Source: Anaerolineales bacterium UBA5797
GTDB lineage: Bacteria > Chloroflexota > Anaerolineae > Anaerolineales > Villigracilaceae
Direction of reading: 5' to 3'
Length of the DNA: 64,000 bases
Assembly (NCBI GenBank): GCA_002418205.1
Contig: DIDP01000011.1
Span: 110,749 to 174,748 of the forward strand
Position numbers and translations under genes: made by a program. This document shows positions 51,814-59,905 of the stretch, piece after piece (within the stretch, counting starts at the first letter, position 1; each line of letters begins with the position of its first letter). The notes under the pieces were generated by a model, which saw only the letters and a program-made list of their open reading frames with translations, had not been told where the DNA came from and searched no databases.

Positions 51814-51833
51814 GGACAAGGTATAATTTGTCC
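51814..51833. promoter_or_regulatory. palindromic operator over the TA module -10 box
   Basis: GGACAA and TTGTCC flank GGTATAAT, so the -10 box TATAAT (51822-51827) is inside an inverted repeat. This arrangement is typical of autoregulated toxin-antitoxin promoters. Confidence 0.6.
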
Positions 51834-51854
51834 ATAAGAGAGAGCAGGCGATTT

Positions 51855-52051
51855 ATGACTACTTTTACCATTACTTTACCCGACGAACGCGTGAAGCAAC
51901 TTCAAGAACTGGCGGAGCGTTTTCGTATCCCCCCGAGGAATTGGTGCGCGTGAGCCTTGAGGACTTATTGACGCGGCCTTTGGACGATTTCCAGCAGGCT
52001 CTTGAACGCGTCCTGAGAAAGAACGCCGAACTTTATAAACGACTGGCGTAA
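51855..52051 (+). pseudogene. antitoxin gene of a Doc-type module, frameshifted
   Basis: The ATG at 51855 opens MTTFTITLPDERVKQLQELA, the start of small antitoxins found next to Doc-type toxins. The frame breaks in a run of six C (51919-51924): as read it gives PPRNWCA and a stop at 51951-51953, but adding one C restores EELVRVSLEDLLTRPLDDF and a frame that ends KNAELYKRLA one base before the toxin ATG. The intact product would be about 65 residues. Either a real inactivating mutation or a homopolymer sequencing error. Confidence 0.7.
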
Positions 52052-52052
52052 C

Positions 52053-52409
52053 ATGCGTTACCTGACGGTGGGAGAGATACTTAAACTTTACAGCCGCGTG
52101 ATGGAACAATCTGGCGGTGGGGTGGGAAATCGTGATCTTGGCGGGTTGGAATCGGCAGTTGCCCAGCCGCGCATGACCTTTAATGGTAAAGAGTTGTATC
52201 CAACGATTGTAGAAAAGGCATCCGCGCTTGGTTTTTCACTGATCCAAAATCACCCCTTCGTTGATGGCAACAAACGGATTGGTCATGCCGCGATGGAAAC
52301 ATTTCTGATCCTCAATGGATATGAGATTTCTGCACGTGTTGACGAACAGGAGGAAATTATTCTTGGCGTTTCATCTGGGAATGTTGACCGTCATTCTTTC
52401 ACGAACTGA
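52053..52409 (+). CDS. Doc-type death-on-curing toxin (Fic fold)
   Basis: A 118-residue protein: MRYLTVGEILKLYSRVMEQS, NRDLGGLESAVAQPR and the Fic/Doc loop NHPFVDGNKRIGHAA with His67. Doc toxins phosphorylate EF-Tu; related Fic proteins AMPylate targets. The C-terminus (VDRHSFTN) is a few residues shorter than usual. The start lies one base after the antitoxin frame end, a typical module layout. With the antitoxin frameshifted, the toxin would be unrestrained if active, so the data or the toxin need checking. Confidence 0.87.
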   Translation: MRYLTVGEILKLYSRVMEQSGGGVGNRDLGGLESAVAQPRMTFNGKELYPTIVEKASALGFSLIQNHPFVDGNKRIGHAAMETFLILNGYEISARVDEQEEIILGVSSGNVDRHSFTN

Positions 52410-52441
52410 TTGAGAGATCACATTGTAGAATTATCGTAACC

Positions 52442-52452
52442 GGACGGATATG
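52442..52452 (+). repeat. direct repeat, right copy, overlapping the TIR start codon
   Basis: GGACGGATATG; its final ATG is the start codon of the gene at 52450. Confidence 0.8.
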
Positions 52453-53727
52453 ACCTCGCCCAAACGCCCTCTCAAAGTCTTCCTCTGCCACGCCCACGCG
52501 GACCGCGACGCCGTGATGGCACTCTACACCCGCTTGACCAAAGACGGCGTGGACGCATGGCTGGACAAAGAGAAACTCCTCCCTGGGCAGGATTGGGAAC
52601 TGGAGATTCGCAAAGCCGTGCGTAAAGCGGGTGTGGTGGTGATTTGCCTTTCAAAACAATTCAATCAGGCGGGGTTTCGGCAAAAGGAAGTGCGCCTTGC
52701 CCTTGATACCGCAATGGAACAGCCCGAAGGCGAGATTTTCATCATCCCTGCGCGGTTGGAGGAATGTGACACGCTCGAGAGCCTGAGAAAATGGCATGAG
52801 GTTAATTTATTCGAAGATGATGGATATGAGAGACTCATGTCCGCTTTGCGTGTGCAGGCAGAAAAGATTGGCATAACAAACAATGACTTACCCAATTCTG
52901 GAGAGACTTTATCGTCTGATGAGACAACGCCAGTTGTTGACGGCCTAAACTGGATGGATGCCGAATCATCACAAATTTTCAATACAAGAATGTCCGATGC
53001 ATTCCCTGGATTGCGTAGCGTTGGAAGGTTTGAAAATAAAGAGGCTGTGGATCGTTTGGAAATTTTATTGCTCAAACCCTTACATATTGGTTTACCTTGG
53101 GAACATCAAGGGCAAAAAAATCCTTTTTGGTGGTTACGCGGTAACATAGACATCTACGAGGTGACCAACGTTGCCTAAAAAGCCTGTGTACAGTCAGATG
53201 ATTGTGCCCCACCGAAAAGTGCAGGTTCCAACACCCAGTCGAGTTATTATGACAATTCGGAATTTGACGACTATCCTGTGATTTACGTGGATTGGAATCA
53301 AGCTAAGACTTATTGTGAATGGCGTGGTGCACAATTGCTAACTGAAGCTCAATGTGAAAAGGCAGCACGTGGTATTGATGGCAGAACATATCCATGGGGG
53401 GAAGTCATTGACTGTGCTAAAGCGAATTATGGTAATTGCGTTGGAGATACTACTGAGGTTGGTGTTTATCCAACCGGTAAGAGTCCCTATGGAATTTATG
53501 ATATGGCTGGCAATGTGTGGGAGTGGACGGCAGATTGGTATTCGGAAACCTATTATCAGAACTCACCTTCTAAGAATCCTTTAGGCCCTAATTCAGGGTT
53601 ATACCGAGTGCTGCGTGGTGGCACGTGGGGGTACGTTGAAAATCACCTGCGTGCTTCTGCTCGCGACTTCAACAGCCCCGACTACATCTACAAAGTCATT
53701 AGATTTCGTTGTGTCCGCCCCACTTAA
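52450..53727 (+). pseudogene. decayed TIR - (WWLRG segment) - FGE gene with an in-frame stop
   Basis: One frame from 52450 to 53727 interrupted by TAA at 53176-53178. Residues 8-135 are a TIR domain with Glu52 kept (LKVFLCHAHADRDAVMALY, LLPGQDWELEIRKAV, VVVICLSKQF). Residues 155-235 contain TRMSDAFPGLRSVGRFENKE and NPFWWLRG, a segment of unknown family. Then an FGE domain starts abruptly at IDIYEVTN, lacking its first strands, and reads on after the stop (KACVQSDDCAPP, YCEWRGAQLLTEAQCEKAARG, MAGNVWEWT, VLRGGTW). In intact homologues the stop codon is Tyr. The second half is AT-rich. A truncated TIR product may still be made. Confidence 0.82.
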
Positions 53728-53794
53728 TCCTGCAAAACTGATTTCTAAATTTTGCAGCGGGAGGGTAAGGGATGTTTCTATTTTTTCTATAAGT

Positions 53795-53800
53795 TATAAT
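53795..53800 (+). promoter_or_regulatory. -10 box of the glycyl-tRNA synthetase gene
   Basis: TATAAT, 38 bases before the ATG at 53839. No T-box or other riboswitch is evident in the short leader. Confidence 0.45.
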
Positions 53801-53838
53801 CTCCCGTGCAATATCACCTCGTAAATCGGAAATCGAAA

Positions 53839-56800
53839 ATGCCAAAATCATCCTTCCAAGAAATTATCCTCAAACTTCAAGATTTCTGGGCAGCGCACGG
53901 ATGCCTGATCACCCAGCCCTACTACACCCAGGTTGGTGCAGGGACGATGAACCCTGCCACCTTCCTGCGCGTGCTCGGACCCGAACCGTGGAACGTCGGG
54001 TATGTGGAGCCGTCCGTCCGCCCCGATGACGGGCGCTACGGCGAGAATCCCAACCGCTTCCAGAAGCACACCCAGTATCAGGTCATCCTTAAGCCCGACC
54101 CGGGGGACCCGCAGGAACTCTACCTCGACTCGCTCAAAGCGCTCGGCATCGATCCGCGCCAGCACGACATCCGCTTTGTGGAGGACAACTGGGAACAGCC
54201 CGCCATCTCTGCCTGGGGTCTCGGTTGGGAGGTCTGGCTTGACGGGCAGGAGATCACGCAGTTCACCTACTTCCAGCAGATGGGCGGCGTGGCGCTCGAC
54301 CCGGTCTCGGTCGAGATCACCTACGGGCTCGAACGCATCCTGATCGCGCTCAACAACGCCAAAGCCATCTGGGACGAAGACTACGGCGCGGGTGTCACCT
54401 ACGGCGAGATCTTCCGCCGCGAGGAGTTCGAGCATTCCAAATATTATTATGAGGTCGCCGATATCGAGCGCGCCCGCCAGATGTACGATCTCTTCTCCGC
54501 CGAAGCCGATGCCTGTCTCGAACAGGGTCTGCTCGTCCCCGCGCATGATTACGTCCTCAAGTCCTCGCACACCTTCAACATCCTCGATGCCCGCGGCGCG
54601 ATCAGCGTTGCCGAACGTCAAGCCTTCTTCCGCCGCATGCGCGAACTCGCCCGCCGTGTTGCCGAGGGATATGAGGAACAGAGGAAAGAACTTGAATATC
54701 CCCTACTCAAGGAAGGTTCAAGGTCAAAGGTTACAGGTCAAGCCCTTCCTTCAACCTTAAACCTTCAACCTGCAACATTTGTTTTGGAAATCGGTGTCGA
54801 AGAACTCCCAGCCTCTGATGTGGATGTTGCCTACGAAGCCTTATCCTCCCGTGTGCCGACTCTCCTCAAAGAACTGTATCTTGAGCACGGTGACGTCCGC
54901 GTCTTCACGACCCCGCGGCGGCTCGTCGTTTCAATCGACTCTCTCTCCCCGAATCAACCGGACCGCGAAGACCTCGTCAAAGGTCCACCCGCCGATAAAG
55001 CAATCGTAGGTAACGTCTCTCGCGAAGCATCCCCGAAACGTAGTGCAGGGGATGACGTGACAGACTCCGCTGGCAAAGAAAGTCACGCTGCAAGCGTGAC
55101 CTACACCAAGGCGGCGGAAGGTTTTGCGAAGAAGAACGGCATCAAAGTTGAAGACCTCCAAGTCCGCGAAGAAGGCGGAGGCAAGTACGTCTTCGCTGTT
55201 GTCAAACAAAAGGGGCGCCCGACTCCTGAAGTCCTTACCGAAGCCCTGCCCAAACTGGTCGAGAGCATCAAGTTCGAGAAGTCCATGCGCTGGAATGAAT
55301 CAGGCGTGGCGTTCTCACGTCCCATCCGTTGGTACGTGGCACTGCTTGGTGACATGGTCATCCCGTTCGAATATGCTGGCGTTGTAAGCGGAAATGTTTC
55401 TCGTGGACTTCGCCCGTACGACTCACCTGAGATCAAGATCTCCTCAGCAGATAAATACTTTGATGTGATTCGGGAATCGGGAATCGTGTTGGATAAAGAA
55501 GAACGCAAGGCCTCGATTGTGGAACAAGTCAATCAAGCTGCATCACTTGTTGGCGGGGAAGCCATCATCGAAGATGGTCTGCTCAACGAGGTGGCGAATC
55601 TCATCGAAATGCCCACCGCCGTCATGGGCGGATTCGACAAAGAATATTTGACGTTGCCGCGCGATGTGCTCATCTCGGTGATGAAGAAACATCAGCGTTA
55701 CTTCCCTGTGCAGAAAAATGGAAAACTGTTAGCGCATTTCATCGCCATTCGTAACGGCGACGACATCCACATTGACATTGTCCGTCAGGGAAATGAACAC
55801 GTCCTCGGCGCGCGCTTTGCGGATGCGAACTTCTTTGTGCGTGAAGACCTCAAGCTCAAACTCGAAGAATATCGCCCGAAACTTGCCTCTCTGACCTTCC
55901 ACACCAAGCTCGGTTCCATGCTCGATAAATCGGACCGGATGTTGAAACTCGGTGCGGAAGTGGGGCAATTGCTTGGCTTCAAAGGTTTGGAAACCATCAA
56001 GCCGTTGGGGCGCGCGGTTTATCTGGCTAAAGCAGATTTAGTAACTCAGATGGTCACTGAGATGACGTCACTGCAGGGAATCATCGGCGGTGAGTATGCC
56101 CTGCGAAGCGGTGAAGACCCTGAGGTGGCGCAGGCGATCGCTGAGCAATATCAGACCGTGCCACAGAGCAAGATCGGCATGGCGGTTGCGCTCACTGACC
56201 GCATTGACTCATTGGTCGGTCTCTTCGCGGCGGGGCTGGCTCCCACCGGCGCGAAGGATCCGTTCGGTCTGCGTCGTGCCGCCATTGGCGTTGTCCAGCC
56301 GTTGATCGAACATGATGCGGACTTTGATCTGGCGGAAGCTGTGAAAAGATCGTCAGCGACACAACCGATGGAAGTGAACGCTGAAATACAAACGAAGATC
56401 CTGGAATTCCTCACGGGACGGTTGTCGGTTGTCTTGAAGGACATGGGCTACAAGTATGATGTAGTGGATGCAGTCCTTGCGGAACAATCAAATAATCCCG
56501 CCGGTTCGGCGCGGGCGGTGAAGCAGCTTCAGGCGTGGGTCGAACGGGAGGACTGGCATGAGGTCCTGCCGGGCTTTGCGAGGTGCGTCCGCATCATCCG
56601 CTCCGCGGAACTTGACGATGGACCATTGACCATTGACGATAAGGCATTCGTCGAACAAGGCGAACGGGATTTGTATGCCGCCGTTCAATCTTCCATCGTC
56701 GATCGGCCATCGTCTGTGGATGAGTTTCTGAACGTTGTCGTCAAACTCATCCCATCCATCAACCTTTTCTTCGACAAGGTGTTGGTGATGGCGGAGGACG

Positions 56801-56892
56801 CGAAGGTCAGAGAGAACAGGCTGGGCTTGCTGCAAAAGATCGCCTCGCTCTCGAATGGCGTGGCAGACCTGGGCAAACTCGAAGGCTTCTAA
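53839..56892 (+). CDS. glyQS: glycyl-tRNA synthetase, fused alpha and beta chains
   Basis: A 1017-residue fusion. Residues 1-290 are the alpha chain (FQEIILKLQDFWAAHGCLITQPY, GAGTMNPATFLRVLGPEPW, YVEPSVRPDDGRYGENPNR); from about residue 315 the beta chain (FVLEIGVEELPASDV ... RVFTTPRRLVVSI, HQRYFPVQKNGKL, DPFGLRRAA). In most bacteria these are two genes. The junction (54714-54776) and a C-terminal segment (56612-56719) are encoded by mini-repeats. ATG at 53839 gives the usual alpha N-terminus; GTG at 53806 is less likely. Confidence 0.95.
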   Translation: MPKSSFQEIILKLQDFWAAHGCLITQPYYTQVGAGTMNPATFLRVLGPEPWNVGYVEPSVRPDDGRYGENPNRFQKHTQYQVILKPDPGDPQELYLDSLKALGIDPRQHDIRFVEDNWEQPAISAWGLGWEVWLDGQEITQFTYFQQMGGVALDPVSVEITYGLERILIALNNAKAIWDEDYGAGVTYGEIFRREEFEHSKYYYEVADIERARQMYDLFSAEADACLEQGLLVPAHDYVLKSSHTFNILDARGAISVAERQAFFRRMRELARRVAEGYEEQRKELEYPLLKEGSRSKVTGQALPSTLNLQPATFVLEIGVEELPASDVDVAYEALSSRVPTLLKELYLEHGDVRVFTTPRRLVVSIDSLSPNQPDREDLVKGPPADKAIVGNVSREASPKRSAGDDVTDSAGKESHAASVTYTKAAEGFAKKNGIKVEDLQVREEGGGKYVFAVVKQKGRPTPEVLTEALPKLVESIKFEKSMRWNESGVAFSRPIRWYVALLGDMVIPFEYAGVVSGNVSRGLRPYDSPEIKISSADKYFDVIRESGIVLDKEERKASIVEQVNQAASLVGGEAIIEDGLLNEVANLIEMPTAVMGGFDKEYLTLPRDVLISVMKKHQRYFPVQKNGKLLAHFIAIRNGDDIHIDIVRQGNEHVLGARFADANFFVREDLKLKLEEYRPKLASLTFHTKLGSMLDKSDRMLKLGAEVGQLLGFKGLETIKPLGRAVYLAKADLVTQMVTEMTSLQGIIGGEYALRSGEDPEVAQAIAEQYQTVPQSKIGMAVALTDRIDSLVGLFAAGLAPTGAKDPFGLRRAAIGVVQPLIEHDADFDLAEAVKRSSATQPMEVNAEIQTKILEFLTGRLSVVLKDMGYKYDVVDAVLAEQSNNPAGSARAVKQLQAWVEREDWHEVLPGFARCVRIIRSAELDDGPLTIDDKAFVEQGERDLYAAVQSSIVDRPSSVDEFLNVVVKLIPSINLFFDKVLVMAEDAKVRENRLGLLQKIASLSNGVADLGKLEGF
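54714..54776. repeat. AGGTTCAA-type mini-repeat at the alpha/beta junction of GlyRS
   Basis: Units of AAGGTTCAAGGTCAAAGGTT then CCTTCAACCTTAAACCTTCA lie in opposite orientations, in frame, exactly at the fusion point between the alpha and beta chains. Confidence 0.65.
56612..56719. repeat. GACCATTG-type mini-repeats near the GlyRS C-terminus
   Basis: GATGGACCATTGACCATTGA (56618-56637) and, inverted, TCCATCGTCGATCGGCCATC (56692-56711) bracket about 50 bases within the gene. Same unit as 8676-8733. Confidence 0.6.
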
Positions 56893-56899
56893 ACAAATC

Positions 56900-56925
56900 G
56901 GCGGCTCCTGTGAGTCGCCCTTATC
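56900..56925 (+). terminator. weak terminator candidate after glyQS
   Basis: GGCGGCTC-CTGT-GAGTCGCC with one G-T pair followed by CTTATCTT. Poor T tract. Confidence 0.3.
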
Positions 56926-56945
56926 TTAAGGGGGAATAAGTTTCT

Positions 56946-56974
56946 TTGCCAATTCGGATGCGATTGGGTATAAT
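56946..56974 (+). promoter_or_regulatory. promoter of the small secreted protein gene
   Basis: TTGCCA (56946-56951), 17-base spacer, TATAAT (56969-56974), leaving a leader of about 85 bases. Confidence 0.65.
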
Positions 56975-57066
56975 TTACCCACTGTCCGAGAGCGGGGAAG
57001 CGAATGCCTGTCAATTCGTGCATCGCACTTTTCGTCAGAGCGAAACAGCTTAACAAGGAGAAGATC

Positions 57067-57342
57067 ATGTCCAAGTTAACTACCCGGGTAGTCCTTTCGG
57101 TGTTGATCAGTTTGGGGATCATCTTTGCGATATTCACGAGCGTGCAGGGCGCGTCGTCGAACGCTGTGGATGGCAAATTGGGGACGCATCTTGTCAGCGG
57201 CGCGATGGTCAACTTTAACCATGACCGGTTCAGCGTTGCGGAGAAGGCGGAATATCAGGCGCAGATTGAATCCTATTACGCGCCCTCCAGTGGAAGAGGT
57301 CACGGCTGTGAATCGGAATTGAAGGTCCATCCTGACGATTGA
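57067..57342 (+). CDS. small secreted or membrane-anchored protein
   Basis: A 91-residue protein with a signal-like start (MSKLTTRVVLSVLISLGIIFAIFTSVQGA) and a short polar remainder ending in a Gly/His-rich GRGHGCESELKVHPDD. ATG at 57067 has AAGGAG 6 bases upstream; the longer frame from 57004 lacks one. No family recognised. Its N-terminus resembles that of the gene at 59906 (MSKLILQGLLSLFVSLGVIV), so they may be distant relatives. Confidence 0.65.
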   Translation: MSKLTTRVVLSVLISLGIIFAIFTSVQGASSNAVDGKLGTHLVSGAMVNFNHDRFSVAEKAEYQAQIESYYAPSSGRGHGCESELKVHPDD

Positions 57343-57360
57343 TATACCAGATGAGAATGT

Positions 57361-57396
57361 GGGCAGTCCAGATTACGGACTGCCCGTTTTTGTTTT
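57361..57396 (+). terminator. Rho-independent terminator
   Basis: GGGCAGTCC-AGATTAC-GGACTGCCC followed by GTTTTTGTTTT. Confidence 0.88.
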
Positions 57397-57455
57397 AATG
57401 CCGGAGGATGCGGGAACAGGACGAGATGTTTCCCCGTTATAAGGCAGGAGGCAAT

Positions 57456-58385
57456 ATGAAAAATGTTTATTTCCCGTTGTTTGTGTGCGTAGTGATTCTC
57501 AGCGCCTGCGGCGCGCCGTCCTCCGTATCGACCATGGAGGGAATGACGTCCACACCGGAGCCTGTATCTTCATTGACGTTTACGCCGCTTCCTGCTTCGA
57601 CCTCCTCATTCATTCCGACAGCGACGGCTGAACCTGCTGAATTCTCGCCTGTCTTATACGGGGGAAAACTCTTTGATACAACGTCCTTCCTCCTGCTTGG
57701 CGGTGTGAGCGCGGACGTGTGGCTCGCGCCCGAAACGAGTGTTACGCGTTTTTCCGGGGAGGCGACCTACGCTCTTCACAACATGGAATACGCGGATAAA
57801 TATTTCCTGTGGGGCAGGGCGCCGGAACTCTCCCCGACCTGCAAAACTTATTTTGTGGGCATCGACGCGGGTCTGGAAGAAGCGGGCTTTGTTGCCACTC
57901 TGGAAGGCTGGAAGGTCGCGAAGCGTGACGTGACCGAACTTTCAGTGGACAACCCGATCTATCAACAGTCTGTCGAGGATTGGCTGGTGGAAGAGGGAGT
58001 CGCAAATCCCGTTGTTGAGGATCTCCGCATCCTGCGCGTGGACATCGAAGGCGACGGCGTGGACGAGGTCTTCCTCAGCGCGCATCATTTCGCGGACGAA
58101 TCCGGTCATATGACGGAGGCGGGCGACTATTCCATCATCCTCATGCGCAAGGTTGCAGGGAGTGACGTGGCAACGCTCGGCATCGTCAACGACGTGTATC
58201 GCTCGAGCGAACCGGAGATGACCTTCCCCGTCACATACTCGCTGGCGAACTTCATTGACCTGAACCAGGACGGGAATCTGGAAGTGGTCGTCGAGATGGA
58301 TCGTTGGGAGGGGTTCGGCGCGGCGATCTATCAGATCAACGGTCGGGAAGTCATCGAGACGCTCAAGGCTTTTTGCGCTTCATGA
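57456..58385 (+). CDS. hypothetical lipoprotein
   Basis: A 309-residue protein with lipobox VILSAC (Cys18) and a Thr/Ser/Pro linker to about residue 65. The mature part includes LRVDIEGDGVDEVFLSAHHF and FIDLNQDGNLEVVVEMDRW, acidic loops like FG-GAP/calcium-binding repeats (D-x-N-x-D-G). ATG at 57456 has AGGAGG 5 bases upstream. It may sense or bind something at the surface; it precedes the sigma/anti-sigma pair. Function unknown. Confidence 0.72.
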   Translation: MKNVYFPLFVCVVILSACGAPSSVSTMEGMTSTPEPVSSLTFTPLPASTSSFIPTATAEPAEFSPVLYGGKLFDTTSFLLLGGVSADVWLAPETSVTRFSGEATYALHNMEYADKYFLWGRAPELSPTCKTYFVGIDAGLEEAGFVATLEGWKVAKRDVTELSVDNPIYQQSVEDWLVEEGVANPVVEDLRILRVDIEGDGVDEVFLSAHHFADESGHMTEAGDYSIILMRKVAGSDVATLGIVNDVYRSSEPEMTFPVTYSLANFIDLNQDGNLEVVVEMDRWEGFGAAIYQINGREVIETLKAFCAS

Positions 58386-58444
58386 CGGTCTGATGATCTC
58401 CACCGAGTTTTCATAACAAATTCTTCCGAACATCGTTTATAGTA

Positions 58445-59029
58445 GTGGAAGTGAAAAGTACATCAACGGCACACCCCGAGCCATCTCTGCCCGATGAGGC
58501 GCGCCTGATCCGGCAAGCCAAATCCGGCGATGCGGAGGCGTTTGCACAACTGTATGACGCCTACGTTGAACGCGTCTATCGCTACATCTACTTCCGGGTT
58601 TCGGATGAAGCCACCACCGAGGACCTCACTTCGCAGGTGTTCCTGAAAGCCTGGGAGAACCTGCATCGTTACCAGCCCGGCAATTCCCCCTACCTTGCCT
58701 GGCTTTATACGACCGCACGAAACCTGGTGATCGACCATTACCGTTCCCGAAAGGAATCCGTCCCGCTGGACGAGATCACTCCTCGAGCCTCCGAAGAGCG
58801 GACGCCCGGTGAAGAGTCCGATCTCCGTTCCGAACTGCGATCCATGCGCGCTGCGCTTCGGTCGTTGACGGATGAACAGCAGCAGGTGCTGACGTTGAAG
58901 TTCATCGCCGGACTGCCGAACAGGGATATTGCCCGGATGATGAACAAACGCGAAGGCGCCATCCGCGCCCTGCAAATGCGTGCCCTGCAATCTCTTTCAA
59001 AGCGAATGAAAGAGAAGGAAATGATATGA
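58445..59029 (+). CDS. ECF RNA polymerase sigma factor
   Basis: A 194-residue sigma-70 family ECF factor: region 2 (DAEAFAQLYDAYVERVYRYIYFRV, TEDLTSQVFLKAWENL, WLYTTARNLVIDHYRS) and region 4 (SLTDEQQQVLTLKFIAGLPN, GAIRALQMRALQSL). It starts with GTG at 58445 or 58451, no ribosome site. TATAGT at 58438-58443 would make it nearly leaderless. It overlaps the downstream anti-sigma-like gene by 4 bases, the usual ECF arrangement. Confidence 0.93.
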   Translation: MEVKSTSTAHPEPSLPDEARLIRQAKSGDAEAFAQLYDAYVERVYRYIYFRVSDEATTEDLTSQVFLKAWENLHRYQPGNSPYLAWLYTTARNLVIDHYRSRKESVPLDEITPRASEERTPGEESDLRSELRSMRAALRSLTDEQQQVLTLKFIAGLPNRDIARMMNKREGAIRALQMRALQSLSKRMKEKEMI

Positions 59030-59772
59030 CCGATTTTGATCTGATCTTGGAAACATGCCTGGATGACCTCGCAAGCGGCGCCTTCACCCTGGACGAATGC
59101 CTGATCCGTCATCCCGAACAAGCCGCGCAGCTCGAGCCGCTTCTGAGTGCCGCGGTCCAACTCGGACGCGGGCGCGAGGTCAAACCCTCCGCGGCGTTCA
59201 AGGCACGCGCCCGCGCCAAGTTGACCATGCACATGCAGGAACATCCGCGTGCGAAGGGACGCGCCGGTTTTCCGTTCTGGCGGCTGGCGGCGGCGTTCGC
59301 GGTGGTGATGCTGGCATTGCTGGCCACAGGCACGGCATATGCGCAGGGCGCGCTGCCGGGCGATCCGTTCTATGGCTGGAAGCGCACCAGCGAATATGCG
59401 TGGCGCGCGGTGTCATCGAGCCCCGCAAACGTGGACCTCATCATCGCCAATCGCCGCATCGATGAGATGAACGCTGTCTCGGACGACCCGGTCCGCAAGG
59501 CTGAGGCATTGGAAGGTTATCATGAAGTGGTGGACAGGCTGAAGTCCGAGGTGGATGCGGAGACGTTGGAACGGATCCTGCCGAAGATCGAGATCGAACC
59601 GGGACCCGAGAAAAAGCCCACGTCGGTGATCCCCACGCCGATAGTGGACATCACAATAACGCCCCATCCTGAATCGACCTCGGTCCCGTTGCCTGCTCCT
59701 CCGAAAGTCCAGCCGACAAAGTCAAAGCCGAAGGTCATTCCCACCATCGAGATTCCGCCGCCGATACGATAG
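59026..59772 (+). CDS. DUF5667-like membrane protein, probable anti-sigma factor
   Basis: A 248-residue protein: an N-terminal cytoplasmic region (FDLILETCLDDLASGAFTLDECLIRHPEQAAQL, like anti-sigma N-termini), one membrane segment (LAAAFAVVMLALLATGTAYAQG, about 87-108), then LPGDPFYGWKRTSEYAWRA, the DUF5667 signature, and a Pro/Thr-rich tail. It overlaps the ECF sigma stop by 4 bases and probably holds the sigma factor at the membrane. No zinc anti-sigma (HxxxCxxC) motif is seen. Confidence 0.8.
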   Translation: MTDFDLILETCLDDLASGAFTLDECLIRHPEQAAQLEPLLSAAVQLGRGREVKPSAAFKARARAKLTMHMQEHPRAKGRAGFPFWRLAAAFAVVMLALLATGTAYAQGALPGDPFYGWKRTSEYAWRAVSSSPANVDLIIANRRIDEMNAVSDDPVRKAEALEGYHEVVDRLKSEVDAETLERILPKIEIEPGPEKKPTSVIPTPIVDITITPHPESTSVPLPAPPKVQPTKSKPKVIPTIEIPPPIR

Positions 59773-59795
59773 GAATGTGCCAAAGAAATAACGTT

Positions 59796-59826
59796 CAGGG
59801 ACAGCAGTGATGCTGTCCCTGTTTTT
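59796..59826 (+). terminator. Rho-independent terminator after the sigma operon
   Basis: CAGGGACAGCA-GTGA-TGCTGTCCCTG followed by TTTTT. Confidence 0.9.
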
Positions 59827-59905
59827 CATAACAGATCGGGCGCATCCCCGTTATGCAGGTTGAAGACCTCGCGAGGCAAGACCAACTTGATACGGAGGTG
59901 CACGA

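Noticed and set aside
48050..53727. Diversity-generating retroelement
   Set aside because: The FGE domains are the right fold, but no reverse transcriptase or template repeat is visible in the window.
56900..56925. Strong terminator after glyQS
   Set aside because: A stem exists but the T tract is poor, so it is listed only as a weak candidate.
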